DNA of 64,000 bases, taken from assembly GCA_016278265.1 (NCBI GenBank), contig JADQCE010000002.1, forward strand, positions 930,001-994,000, written 5' to 3'. This stretch comes from Halothiobacillus sp. (lineage in GTDB: Bacteria; Pseudomonadota; Gammaproteobacteria; Halothiobacillales; Halothiobacillaceae). The notes beneath the pieces are model-generated. The model was not told the origin of the DNA. It worked only from the letters and a program-made list of their open reading frames with translations, and searched no databases. Shown here piece after piece: positions 53,863 through 62,465 of the stretch (positions are counted from its first letter, which is position 1; each line of letters starts with the position of its first letter). Made by a program: the position numbers and the translations under genes.

Positions 53863-53879
53863 CTGTCAAGGCTTGACAG
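53863..53879. repeat. 17-bp perfect palindrome after gloA
   Basis: CTGTCAAG-G-CTTGACAG is a perfect 8-bp inverted repeat around one base. It lies 16 bp after the gloA stop and 24 bp before the terminator stem. It might stabilise the gloA transcript end or bind a protein. Confidence 0.5.
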
Positions 53880-53902
53880 GCGATATTTTCCACATCAAGC
53901 AG

Positions 53903-53928
53903 GGCGCAACATGGGTTGCGCCTTTTTT
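53903..53928 (+). terminator. Rho-independent terminator of gloA
   Basis: GGCGCAAC-ATGG-GTTGCGCC stem-loop followed by TTTTTT. Confidence 0.92.
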
Positions 53929-54008
53929 GTGGACGACGAATCAGTCAGTTAGCCAACACCAAACGCTAACCCGTTGTTATTAATAAACTCTGCTCGAAGA
54001 GCGACAAT

Positions 54009-54027
54009 TTGGTTAAAAATTAACCAA
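54009..54027. promoter_or_regulatory. 19-bp palindrome, candidate operator
   Basis: TTGGTTAA-AAA-TTAACCAA, a perfect 8-bp inverted repeat with a 3-bp spacer in the AT-rich island, about 315 bp before gap. Its size and symmetry fit a dimeric repressor site. The protein is unknown. Confidence 0.45.
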
Positions 54028-54077
54028 TAGCGTCTCCTGCCTTGTGGGACCGACAATCTTGGGTTTCTTCCACATAG

Positions 54078-54100
54078 TTATCCACAGTTTCTGTGAAAAA
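54078..54100. promoter_or_regulatory. Pair of DnaA-box-like sites
   Basis: TTATCCACA on the plus strand at 54078-54086 is identical to the E. coli high-affinity DnaA box. TTTTTCACA on the minus strand (54092-54100) fits TTWTNCACA. They face each other with a 5-bp gap. Confidence 0.5.
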
Positions 54101-54343
54101 CTTTGTAGGCACGTTTCCAGTCTGATTCCGGATGAAGTTTGCCAGTCTGTGTCACACAAAAATGTGGGTCGAGGGGGGATTCGCCGCTGGGGACCGGGGA
54201 GCTGTTTGATCAGTGGCACCGAGGTTCATTCGGGAGGCAACACGCAACTGTCACATTCACGGCGTAAGCTGCGATATATCCTTTAATCCATATACTGCAG
54301 CCGCACAGATTTTGTCCTTCGACACGAACGGGAGAGTTAAGGC

Positions 54344-55357
54344 ATGGCGATTCGGGTAGGCATCAACGGTTTCGGGCGTATCGGCCGGTTGGCCTTTCGG
54401 GCATTGGCCGAACGTCCGGAACTCGATCTCGAGGTGGTGCATGTCAACGAAACGGCGGCCGATGCCGCCTGCATGGCCCACCTGACCGAATTCGACTCTG
54501 TGCATGGTCGTTGGCAACAATCGATCGCGGGGGAGGGCGACACCCTGACACTGGCCGGGCGGGATATTCGCTTTACTCAAAGCGAGTCGGTCGAAGGGAT
54601 CGGCTGGGCCCGCTCCGCGGTCGATGTGGTGATCGAATCGACCGGTCGCTGGCGGCAGTTCGACGAGATTAGTCCGCATCTGAAGCAGGGGGCGTCCCGC
54701 GTCGCGGTGGCCGCCCCTGTCAAGCACGACGACGTGCTGAACGTCGTGATGGGGGTCAATCACGACCTATTCGATCCCAGCCGTCACAAGGTCGTTACCG
54801 CCGCTTCCTGCACCACCAATTGCTTGGCGCCGGTGGTCAAGGTGCTCCACGAAGGGCTGGGAATCCAGCGCGGCACGATGACCACCATGCACGACCTGAC
54901 CAACACCCAGGTGGTGGTCGACAAGGGCGACAAGGACTGGCGGCGCGCCAGGGCGTCATCGATGTCACTTTCCCCCACCACGACGGGGTCGGCAAAGGCC
55001 ATTGGCGCGATCTTTCCGGAACTCGACGGGCGGCTGAACGGAATGGCCGTGCGGGTGCCGCTGCTCAATGCCTCGTTGACCGATTTCGTGTTCACGCCGG
55101 GACGTTCCACCTCGGTCGATGAGGTAAATGGGCTTTTGCGTGAGGCCGCCAACGGGGAGTTGAAGGACATCCTGGGGTTCGAGACCCGCCCACTGGTCTC
55201 GGTGGACTACACCAATGACCCGCGCTCCTCGATCATCGATGCGCCGTCGACGATGGTGATAGACAGGGACCTGGTGAAGGTGCTCGCCTGGTATGACAAC
55301 GAGTGGGGCTATGCCCAACGGCTGGTCGAACTCGTGTCGATGATCGGTCGGGACTGA
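54344..55357 (+). CDS. gap: Glyceraldehyde-3-phosphate dehydrogenase, ArsJ-associated type
   Basis: 337 residues. The NAD-binding motif is INGFGRIGRLAFRAL; the catalytic Cys156 is in AASCTTNC. It can use arsenate in place of phosphate to make 1-arseno-3-phosphoglycerate. The next gene, 21 bp away, encodes the matching exporter ArsJ, so this GAPDH is likely to be the dedicated arsenate-resistance copy and not the glycolytic one. GGGAG lies before the start. Confidence 0.92.
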   Translation: MAIRVGINGFGRIGRLAFRALAERPELDLEVVHVNETAADAACMAHLTEFDSVHGRWQQSIAGEGDTLTLAGRDIRFTQSESVEGIGWARSAVDVVIESTGRWRQFDEISPHLKQGASRVAVAAPVKHDDVLNVVMGVNHDLFDPSRHKVVTAASCTTNCLAPVVKVLHEGLGIQRGTMTTMHDLTNTQVVVDKGDKDWRRARASSMSLSPTTTGSAKAIGAIFPELDGRLNGMAVRVPLLNASLTDFVFTPGRSTSVDEVNGLLREAANGELKDILGFETRPLVSVDYTNDPRSSIIDAPSTMVIDRDLVKVLAWYDNEWGYAQRLVELVSMIGRD

Positions 55358-55378
55358 TACAAAGCATCCGGAGTCATC

Positions 55379-56653
55379 ATGCCCCTTGCCATGACCCAGG
55401 CATTGCGCCATTACCTCACGATCACCGGCAACTATTGGCTGTTCACCCTGACCGACGGGGCGATCCGCATGCTGGTAGTGCTGCACTTCTACCAGCTCGG
55501 CTACTCGCCGTTCGCCATCGCGATGCTGTTTCTCTTCTACGAGTTCTTCGGCATCGTCACCAACCTGGTGGGTGGCTGGCTGGGCGCGCGCATCGGCCTG
55601 AATCGAACCATGCAGGTCGGTACCGGGCTGCAGATCGCCGCCTTGCTGATGTTGACGGTTCCGGATGCCTGGCTGACCGTGGCCTACGTCATGCTGGCCC
55701 AAGCGCTTTCCGGCATCGCAAAGGACCTCAACAAGATGTCAGCGAAGGCCGGGGTCAAGCTGGTCGCGCGCGAGGGGAACGCGCAGTTGTTCCGCTGGGT
55801 CGCTTGGATCACCGGCTCGAAAAATGCCTTGAAGGGGGCCGGGTTCTTCCTCGGTGCCGTGTTGCTGGCGGCCATCGGATTCCAGGGGGCGATGGGGCTG
55901 CTTGCCGGACTTTTGATGATGGGGTTCCTGATGACGCTGACGCTGCCGGGCGGTTTCGGCGCTATCAAGGCCAAGACCGGCTTTCGCCAGATGTTCGCTC
56001 GCGAGCCGTTGATCAACTGGCTGGCTGCGGCCCGACTGTTCCTGTTCGGCGCGCGCGATGTCTGGTTCGTCGTGGCGCTCCCGGTATTCCTGGTATCGAT
56101 CGGGTGGGATTTCCACTGGGTCGGGGCGTATCTCGCGCTGTGGGTGATCGGTTACGGGGTGGTCCAGTCCGCGGCCCCTTGGTTGCTTGGTGCGCGCCGA
56201 CCGAAGGACGGACCACGCCTCGGTGGCCAGGGTGATGGCTCACGTGATGGTCCGGGTGCCCGCACGGCGGTGATCTGGAGTTTCGCCCTGGTCCTGCCGC
56301 TGAGCGCGCTCCTGCTGGCCATTGCCTCTGGGCAGACGGCCGGCTGGATCATCACGCTGGGGCTGGCATTCTTCGGCGTGGTGTTCGCGCTCAATTCGGC
56401 GACCCACTCGTACCTGGTATTGCGCTATTCGGCCGATGAAAAGGCATCGCAAAACGTCGGCTTCTATTACGCCGCCAATGCCGGTGGCCGATTGCTGGGC
56501 ACGGTGCTCTCCGGGGCGAGCTATCAGTGGCTGGGCATTGCGGGCAGCCTCGGTTTTGCACTGGCCTTCGTGGTGATTGCGGGCCTTCTGAGTCTGCGAC
56601 TCGTCGCGCTGGAATCGAGCCTGGGCGGGGAGGGCGACAGCGCCGTCAGGTAG
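55379..56653 (+). CDS. arsJ: Organoarsenical efflux MFS transporter ArsJ
   Basis: 424 residues with about twelve hydrophobic helices. The N-terminal stretch (YLTITGNYWLFTLTDGAIRM, then LFLFYEFFGIVTNLVGGWLG) is typical of ArsJ. It exports 1-arseno-3-phosphoglycerate, which then breaks down outside to arsenate, giving arsenate resistance together with the upstream GAPDH. No arsR or arsC adjoins. CCGGAG precedes the ATG. The weak GC-rich hairpin just after the gene (near 56668) may end the transcript. Confidence 0.9.
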   Translation: MPLAMTQALRHYLTITGNYWLFTLTDGAIRMLVVLHFYQLGYSPFAIAMLFLFYEFFGIVTNLVGGWLGARIGLNRTMQVGTGLQIAALLMLTVPDAWLTVAYVMLAQALSGIAKDLNKMSAKAGVKLVAREGNAQLFRWVAWITGSKNALKGAGFFLGAVLLAAIGFQGAMGLLAGLLMMGFLMTLTLPGGFGAIKAKTGFRQMFAREPLINWLAAARLFLFGARDVWFVVALPVFLVSIGWDFHWVGAYLALWVIGYGVVQSAAPWLLGARRPKDGPRLGGQGDGSRDGPGARTAVIWSFALVLPLSALLLAIASGQTAGWIITLGLAFFGVVFALNSATHSYLVLRYSADEKASQNVGFYYAANAGGRLLGTVLSGASYQWLGIAGSLGFALAFVVIAGLLSLRLVALESSLGGEGDSAVR

Positions 56654-56749
56654 CGTCAGCCATTGCCCCGCTTTTAGGGCGGCTTTCCGCGTTCTACCTA
56701 TCTACACTCGGTAGCCTGACGAAGGCGGAAAAGGAGACCGATAGGGGCA

Positions 56750-58000
56750 ATGACGAAATCATCTGACACGCGCAAGGAAGGTCTGGAGCATGCGCTGGAA
56801 CTGGTGCGCCAGTGCGCCACCGACGACGGGTTCCTTGCCTCGCCCACCCAGCGGGACAACTATCGCCGGGTTTGGGCCCGTGACGGGGTGATCATCGGGC
56901 TGGCCGCCTTGATGACCGGGGAAGAGTCACTGGTAGTCACGATGCGCAAGACGCTCAGCACCTTGGCCCGTCATCAGGGCCCCCATGGCGAGATCCCCAG
57001 CAATGTCGATACCACCACGCAACGCATCAGCTACGGTGGCACCACTGGGCGCGTGGATGCGGATCTCTGGTTCGTGATCGGTTGCGCCGAGTACTGGCGT
57101 GCCACCGAGGATGACGCCTTTCTGGCGGAAATCCTGCCGTCCCTGGAGCGCGTGCGTTTCCTGCTGGGAGCATGGGAGTTCAATGACCGCGGCCTGATCT
57201 ACGTCCCGCAGACCGGTGACTGGGCCGACGAATATGTCCAGTCCGGCTACATCCTGTACGACCAGCTGCTCTACTTGCAGGCCTTGCGCTCGTTCTGCCG
57301 GATCCACGCCCATGTCCACGGTTCGGCCGACCATCAACTCCAGGATCGAACCACGCGACTGCTTCACCTGATTCGCAGTAATTTCTGGTTCAATGGCAAT
57401 GCGCCGGCGGACATCTACCATGACGTGCTGTACGAAAAAGGGCGCAAGGCCGCGCCGCACCGCGACGATCAATACTGGATGCCGTTTTTCTCACCGACCG
57501 GCTATGGTTATCGATTTGACGCCTTCGCGAATATCTTGGCCAATCTATTCCGTGTGGCGACCGACGGGCAGGGCGATCAGGTCGATGCCTATATCGCGAA
57601 GATCACGCCCGAGGCCATGCCACTCCTGCCGGCCTTTCACCCCATCATCGAACCCGTGGACCGGGACTGGGAAAGCCTGCAGATGATGTTCTCGTACACC
57701 TTCAAGAACAAACCGTACGAGTTCCACAACGGAGGGCTCTGGCCGATGCTCACGGGCTTTTATGTCGCCGACCTGGCCAGCCGCGGACACACGGTAAAGG
57801 CCCGATTACACCTCGACGCCATCCATGCGGCCAATGCCTTGTCGATGGAGGATGAGCCCTGGTCATTCCCGGAGTTCGTGCACGGGCGGAAGCTCACGCC
57901 GGGTGGGACACGATGCCAGGGGTGGAGTGCCGCCGCCGCGGTCACTGCTCATCACGCCCTGCAGGGAGAACCTCTTTTCAGGATCGACGATGACGAGTGA
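56750..58000 (+). CDS. Six-hairpin glycosidase (GH100/GH15-like), substrate unknown
   Basis: 416 residues, no signal peptide, probably cytoplasmic. The features of an (alpha/alpha)6 glycosidase are clear: NYRRVWARDGVIIGLAALMTG, GRVDADLWFVIGCAEYW, PQTGDWADEYVQSGYILYDQ, FHNGGLWPMLTGFYVADLA and a C-terminal CQGWSAAAAV. Acidic residues in ARDG and GDWADE are candidates for catalysis. The pattern recalls GH100 invertases and amylo-1,6-glucosidase-like enzymes; I cannot decide between them. It overlaps the sucrose-phosphatase-like gene by 11 bp, favouring a role in sucrose or a related solute. Confidence 0.75.
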   Translation: MTKSSDTRKEGLEHALELVRQCATDDGFLASPTQRDNYRRVWARDGVIIGLAALMTGEESLVVTMRKTLSTLARHQGPHGEIPSNVDTTTQRISYGGTTGRVDADLWFVIGCAEYWRATEDDAFLAEILPSLERVRFLLGAWEFNDRGLIYVPQTGDWADEYVQSGYILYDQLLYLQALRSFCRIHAHVHGSADHQLQDRTTRLLHLIRSNFWFNGNAPADIYHDVLYEKGRKAAPHRDDQYWMPFFSPTGYGYRFDAFANILANLFRVATDGQGDQVDAYIAKITPEAMPLLPAFHPIIEPVDRDWESLQMMFSYTFKNKPYEFHNGGLWPMLTGFYVADLASRGHTVKARLHLDAIHAANALSMEDEPWSFPEFVHGRKLTPGGTRCQGWSAAAAVTAHHALQGEPLFRIDDDE

Positions 58001-58835
58001 ACTGCTGGTCTGTACCGACCTCGACCGAACCCTGATCCCGAACGGCCACCAGCCGGAATCACCGGACGCACGGGATCTGTTCCGCCGACTGGTCCAACGC
58101 CCCGAGGTCACGCTGGCTTACGTCAGCGGCCGTGACCGGCACCTGCTCGAATCGGCAATCGACCAGTTCGCGCTGCCGGTACCGGATTTCGCCATCGGCG
58201 ACGTGGGGACGACGATCTACCGCGTCGACGAGGGCACCTGGCACCCCTGGGAAGCCTGGGCGGACGAGATCGCGGCGGACTGGGGCGGCAAGGATCGCCA
58301 AACACTCGCCGGGATGCTCGAGGGCATCCCGGATATCGAACCCCAGGAACCGGAAAAACAGAACACCTACAAGCTCAGCTATTACGCCCCAGCGGCTCTG
58401 GATGGAGACGCGCTTGCCGGGCGCATTGGCGAGCGTCTGGCGCAAGCGGGTGTGCGCGGCAGCGTTATCTGGAGCATCGACGAGATGCGCGATATCGGAC
58501 TGGTTGATGTGCTTCCGGCCAGCGCTACCAAGGTGCATGCGATCCGGTTTCTCCAGGCGCATTTGCACATGCCGCAAGCCCGGACGGTCTTCGCCGGCGA
58601 CAGTGGCAACGACCTGCCAGCGCTGACCAGTGGCCTTCAGGCGATCGTGGTGGCCAATGCAAGGGAGGAGGTCAAGCAGGCCGCCCTCCACGCCACCGCC
58701 AAGCGGGGTATCGAGAATTGCCTGTACGTCGCCCGCGGGGGATGGCATGGGATGAACGGCAATTACGCGGCAGGCATCCTCGAAGGCATCGTGCACTTCA
58801 TACCCGAGGCGCGGTCTTGGTTGGAGATCGAGTGA
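57990..58835 (+). CDS. HAD-IIB phosphatase, sucrose-phosphatase-like
   Basis: 281 residues from the ATG at 57990, inside the end of the glycosidase gene. HAD motif I is CTDLDRTLI, motif II is YVSGRD, and motif IV is FAGDSGNDLPAL. The pattern VPDFAIGDVGTTIYR and the lysine in NTYKLSYYAP resemble sucrose-6-phosphate phosphatase and mannosylfructose-phosphate phosphatase. It would release a neutral disaccharide, possibly an osmolyte. No synthase gene is in view, so the exact sugar phosphate is unknown. It converges on the LysR gene. Confidence 0.85.
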   Translation: MTSELLVCTDLDRTLIPNGHQPESPDARDLFRRLVQRPEVTLAYVSGRDRHLLESAIDQFALPVPDFAIGDVGTTIYRVDEGTWHPWEAWADEIAADWGGKDRQTLAGMLEGIPDIEPQEPEKQNTYKLSYYAPAALDGDALAGRIGERLAQAGVRGSVIWSIDEMRDIGLVDVLPASATKVHAIRFLQAHLHMPQARTVFAGDSGNDLPALTSGLQAIVVANAREEVKQAALHATAKRGIENCLYVARGGWHGMNGNYAAGILEGIVHFIPEARSWLEIE

Positions 58836-58848
58836 GAAGGGGGGCGAT

Positions 58849-59742
58849 TCAGTCCTCGCCCGCCCCCTCTACCATCGCCATGAAGGCGTCGGCGAGCGGA
58901 TTGCGCGCCCGACCGACCGCCTCGATCCGTCCCAGGCGGCGGGTGGGCAGCTCGCCGTCTCCACACTTGAGCCGCAGCAATCCTTCACGCTGAAGGGTGG
59001 TAGGCAACACGGCCCATCCGACCCCCGTGGCGGCCAGTACCGCGATGGAATCCAACTGGTTGATCTCGATGATCGCCGGCGGCAACAGTCGCCGGTCGTC
59101 GAGCCAACGGTCGATGGCCATGCGTGTGCTGGTGGCTTCCGCGGGCAAGATCAATGGCAGTCGCTTGCCGATTCGATCCAGCGCCGTTGGCCTGCCTCCC
59201 GGACAATGCCGTTTTGCCACCACCGGCTGCATGATCTCCTCCCAGAGCACGCGCGTACGTACCCGATCATCGAGGCGGGGAGGCAGGGTGGCATAGGCCA
59301 GCGCCGACTCGCCCATCGCAACCTGCTCGATCGCCCGTTCGGAATCGTGAAAACTCAAATCGAGCAGCACCTCGGGATAGTGTTCCGAGAAGCGCTCGAG
59401 TACCCCGGGTAGGAGATGCAACCCGGCATAGTGACTCAGGGACAGGGCCAGCCGGCCGCTGAGCACCTCGCCACTGACCTCGGCTGCCGTCACGATGTCG
59501 TCCAGACAGGTCTGTACCTCGCGCACGGCGGGAAGCAGCCGTTCACCTCGGTAAGTCAGGACGACCCGCTGGCCAAGTCGATCGAACAGGCGGAATCCCA
59601 ACCGGTCTTCGAGCTGCGCCAGACGCTTGGAAACGGCCGGCTGACTGATGTGCAACCGGGTTGCCGCCGCCGAGAACGAACCGGTTTCGGCCACCGCCAG
59701 AAAGGTCAGCAACTGCTGGGTGTCCAGGTGAAGGGGATTCAA
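58849..59742 (-). CDS. LysR-family transcriptional regulator
   Basis: 297 residues. The N-terminal helix-turn-helix reads FLAVAETGSFSAAATRLHISQPAVSKRLAQLE; the rest is a periplasmic-binding-protein-like effector domain with two lobes. It faces away from the DUF2237 and leuCDB genes, the usual position for a LysR regulator of a divergent target. Control of leuC by a neighbouring LysR gene occurs in related bacteria; the effector is unknown. Confidence 0.92.
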   Translation of the reverse strand: MNPLHLDTQQLLTFLAVAETGSFSAAATRLHISQPAVSKRLAQLEDRLGFRLFDRLGQRVVLTYRGERLLPAVREVQTCLDDIVTAAEVSGEVLSGRLALSLSHYAGLHLLPGVLERFSEHYPEVLLDLSFHDSERAIEQVAMGESALAYATLPPRLDDRVRTRVLWEEIMQPVVAKRHCPGGRPTALDRIGKRLPLILPAEATSTRMAIDRWLDDRRLLPPAIIEINQLDSIAVLAATGVGWAVLPTTLQREGLLRLKCGDGELPTRRLGRIEAVGRARNPLADAFMAMVEGAGED

Positions 59743-59783
59743 CGTTTATCTCCGACATTCGACCTTACAGGGGCCAATTATAA

Positions 59784-59796
59784 CCATTTAGAATGG
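59784..59796. promoter_or_regulatory. Candidate LysR operator in the divergent promoter region
   Basis: CCATT-TAG-AATGG is a perfect short inverted repeat in the AT-rich gap between the LysR gene and the DUF2237 gene. A related half-site, TACCATT, lies at about 59811-59817. LysR proteins bind such dyads in divergent promoters. Confidence 0.4.
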
Positions 59797-59851
59797 ACTC
59801 CATGCTTTATTACCATTTTAGTTATTGAGCCAACACCACTATTATCCCGGC

Positions 59852-60259
59852 ATGAAAACAGACGCCCTCAACGTGCTCGGTCTGCCACTCGCGAGATGCT
59901 CGGTGGATCCGATTACCGGCTTCTACCGGGATGGACGATGCCTTGTCGGGACCGAGGACGGCGGGGTGCACGGGGTGTGCACGGAGCTCGATGACGCGTT
60001 TCTCGGCTACACAGCCGGTCAGGGGAACGAGTTGCGCCGACCGATTCCGGCCTACGATTTTCCCGGGCTTAGGGCAGGGGACCGCTGGTGCGTCTGTGCC
60101 TGGCGGTGGCGAGAGGCCTTCGAGGCCGGTTTGGCGCCGCCGGTAGTGCTGGCCTCCACGCATCACGAGGTGCTGCGCGTCATCAAGCTGCGCGATCTGA
60201 TCGAACACGCCGTCGACCCGCCGGCCTCGGGACTGGATGACGGGTTTTACGAGTTTTAA
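59852..60259 (+). CDS. DUF2237 family protein
   Basis: 135 residues from the ATG at 59852 (a TTG nine codons upstream is also open). The family pattern is evident: NVLGLPLARCSVDPITGFYRDG, a central GVHGVC, then FPGLRAGDRWCVCAWRWREA and PPVVLASTHHEVLRVI. Conserved Cys residues suggest a metal or redox function, but the family has no assigned role. It lies between the LysR gene and leuC, 88 bp before the latter, and may belong to the same regulated unit. Confidence 0.85.
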   Translation: MKTDALNVLGLPLARCSVDPITGFYRDGRCLVGTEDGGVHGVCTELDDAFLGYTAGQGNELRRPIPAYDFPGLRAGDRWCVCAWRWREAFEAGLAPPVVLASTHHEVLRVIKLRDLIEHAVDPPASGLDDGFYEF

Positions 60260-60347
60260 CGAAAATAACGCCCCAACTTGTTGAGAATACGGATAATTTC
60301 CCAGGCGCCGATTGACGCCGCCGAGGGCCTTCCGGAGGAAAACGCCA

Positions 60348-61751
60348 ATGGCTGGAAAGACACTCTACGAAAAGCTTTTCGACGCGCACGTCGTCCATGA
60401 CCAGGGAGACGGCACGGCGCTGCTTTATATCGATCGTCACCTGGTTCACGAGGTGACCAGCCCGCAGGCCTTCGAAGGGCTGCGCCTGGCCGGTCGCAAG
60501 CCGTGGCGTACCGGCGCGATGCTGGCCGTGCCGGATCACAACGTGCCGACCACCAACCGCGCGGGCGGGATCGTCGATCCCGTCTCGCGCGAGCAGGTCA
60601 GCACGCTCGACCGCAACTGCCAGGAATTCGGCGTCCAGGAATTCCCGATGTCCGACCTCCGTCAGGGGATCGTGCACATCATCGGGCCCGAGGAGGGCTT
60701 CACGCTGCCGGGCTCGACCGTGGTCTGCGGCGATTCGCACACCTCGACTCACGGTGCGATCGGCGCGTTGGCCTTCGGCATCGGCACCTCCGAGGTCGAG
60801 CACGTCATGGCGACGCAGACCTTGCTGCAAAAGCGCACCAAGACCATGCAGGTGCGCGTCGATGGCGAGCTTGGCCCGGGCGTGACCGCCAAGGATGTCG
60901 TGCTCGCCATCATCGGCAAGATTGGCACCGCGGGTGGCACCGGCTACGCGATCGAGTTCGCCGGTTCGGCGATCGAATCGCTCTCGATCGAGGGTCGGAT
61001 GAGCGTGTGCAACATGTCGATCGAGGCGGGGGCGCGCGCCGGCATGGTGGCGGTCGACGAAAAGACGGTTGAGTACTTCCGCGACAAGCCGTTCGCGCCC
61101 ACCGGCGAGATGTTCGACCGGGCGGCGGCGTACTGGCGCACGCTCAAGTCGGACCCCGACGCCCAGTTCGACAAGGTGGTTACCCTCGATGGGAGCAAGA
61201 TCGAACCGCAGGTGAGCTGGGGCACGTCCCCGGAGATGGTCGGACCGGTCAACGGCCGGGTCCCCGACCCGGCTACCGTCACGGACCCGGTCAAGGCCGA
61301 GGGCATGCGCAAGGCACTTGAGTACATGGGGCTCGAGGCCAACACCCCGATGACGGACATCCAGATCGACAAGGTCTTCATCGGCTCGTGCACCAATGCC
61401 CGCATCGAGGATCTGCGCGCTGCGGCTGCAGTCATCAAGGGTGGACACGTCGCCGAGAACGTCACGCTGGCCATGGTGGTCCCGGGCTCCGGGCTGGTGC
61501 GCCAGCAAGCCGAGAAGGAAGGGCTCGACAAGGTCTTCCTGGAGGCCGGTTTCGAGTGGCGGGAGCCCGGTTGCTCCATGTGCCTTGCCATGAACGCCGA
61601 TCGGCTCGAGCCGGGCGAGCGCTGTGCCTCGACCTCGAACCGGAATTTTGAAGGCCGTCAGGGGCAGGGCGGTCGCACGCACCTGGTCAGTCCGGCCATG
61701 GCGGCCGCCGCGGCCATCGCAGGTCATTTCGTCGACGTCCGTCAAGCGTAA
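60348..61751 (+). CDS. leuC: 3-isopropylmalate dehydratase large subunit
   Basis: 467 residues from the ATG at 60348 (GGAGGAA upstream). The 4Fe-4S ligands are in [25 protein letters not shown] and CSMCLAMN. With LeuD it isomerises 2-isopropylmalate to 3-isopropylmalate in leucine synthesis. It is the first of leuC-leuD-leuB, with small gaps. Confidence 0.98.
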   Translation: MAGKTLYEKLFDAHVVHDQGDGTALLYIDRHLVHEVTSPQAFEGLRLAGRKPWRTGAMLAVPDHNVPTTNRAGGIVDPVSREQVSTLDRNCQEFGVQEFPMSDLRQGIVHIIGPEEGFTLPGSTVVCGDSHTSTHGAIGALAFGIGTSEVEHVMATQTLLQKRTKTMQVRVDGELGPGVTAKDVVLAIIGKIGTAGGTGYAIEFAGSAIESLSIEGRMSVCNMSIEAGARAGMVAVDEKTVEYFRDKPFAPTGEMFDRAAAYWRTLKSDPDAQFDKVVTLDGSKIEPQVSWGTSPEMVGPVNGRVPDPATVTDPVKAEGMRKALEYMGLEANTPMTDIQIDKVFIGSCTNARIEDLRAAAAVIKGGHVAENVTLAMVVPGSGLVRQQAEKEGLDKVFLEAGFEWREPGCSMCLAMNADRLEPGERCASTSNRNFEGRQGQGGRTHLVSPAMAAAAAIAGHFVDVRQA

Positions 61752-61764
61752 GGGAGACAGAATC

Positions 61765-62427
61765 ATGCAGGCATTCACTACACATAAGGGAATCGTCGCG
61801 CCTCTCGACCGCTCGAACGTCGACACCGACGCGATCATCCCCAAGCAGTACCTCAAGTCGGTCAAGCGCACCGGTTTCGGACCGACGGCGTTCGATGACT
61901 GGCGTTACCTCGATCCGGGCGAACCGGGCATGGATCACAGCCAGCGGCGTAAGAACCCGGATTTCGTACTAAACCGCGAACCGTTCGACCGCGCGACCAT
62001 CCTGCTGGCGCGCGAGAACTTCGGCTGCGGCTCATCGCGGGAACACGCCGTCTGGGCACTGACCGACTTCGGCTTTCGCGCCGTGATCGCCCCATCGTTC
62101 GCCGACATCTTCTTCAACAACAGCTTCAAGAACGGGCTGCTTCCCATTGCTCTGAAAGAAGATGAGGTCGACTCGATCTTCAAGGCGGTCGAGACGACCC
62201 CGGGTCTGGAGCTCGAGGTCGATCTGCCGAATCAGGTGGTCAAGGCCCCCGATGGGTCCACGTACGAATTCGAGATCGACAGCTTCCGCAAGCACTGCTT
62301 GATCGAGGGACTCGACGACATCGCGCTGACCCTGGAGCACGCCGACAAGATCAAGGCCTACGAGACGGCGCAGATGGCAAAGACACCATGGTTATTCAAC
62401 GACATGCGTAGCAATGTCGGCGGCTGA
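61765..62427 (+). CDS. leuD: 3-isopropylmalate dehydratase small subunit
   Basis: 220 residues from the ATG at 61765 (AAGGGAGA upstream). The swivel-domain motifs [16 protein letters not shown] and [15 protein letters not shown] are conserved. It forms the isomerase with LeuC. It starts 13 bp after leuC. Confidence 0.98.
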   Translation: MQAFTTHKGIVAPLDRSNVDTDAIIPKQYLKSVKRTGFGPTAFDDWRYLDPGEPGMDHSQRRKNPDFVLNREPFDRATILLARENFGCGSSREHAVWALTDFGFRAVIAPSFADIFFNNSFKNGLLPIALKEDEVDSIFKAVETTPGLELEVDLPNQVVKAPDGSTYEFEIDSFRKHCLIEGLDDIALTLEHADKIKAYETAQMAKTPWLFNDMRSNVGG

Positions 62428-62465
62428 ATAGCGAACAACAGACTGAAGAAAGGAAACCCAACACC

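Larger units (their letters stand above)
53930..54343. other. AT-rich intergenic island upstream of gap, without a gene
   Basis: About 410 bp between the gloA terminator and gap. The part 53950-54100 is clearly richer in A and T than the surrounding genes. It holds a 19-bp palindrome (54009-54027) and two DnaA-box matches (54078-54086 and 54092-54100); a third match (TTTTCCACA, 53886-53894) lies before the terminator. The gap promoter should be in the right part. I find no convincing reading frame or tRNA. Confidence 0.6.

Noticed and set aside
53930-54343. The DnaA-box island as the chromosomal origin
   Set aside because: None of the usual origin neighbours (dnaA, dnaN, rpmH, gidA) is in view and only a few boxes are present, so I report it only as origin-like regulatory DNA.
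60183-61871. A 562-codon open frame on the minus strand opposite leuC
   Set aside because: leuC on the plus strand has every family motif; the antisense frame is open because of GC-rich codon bias and resembles nothing.
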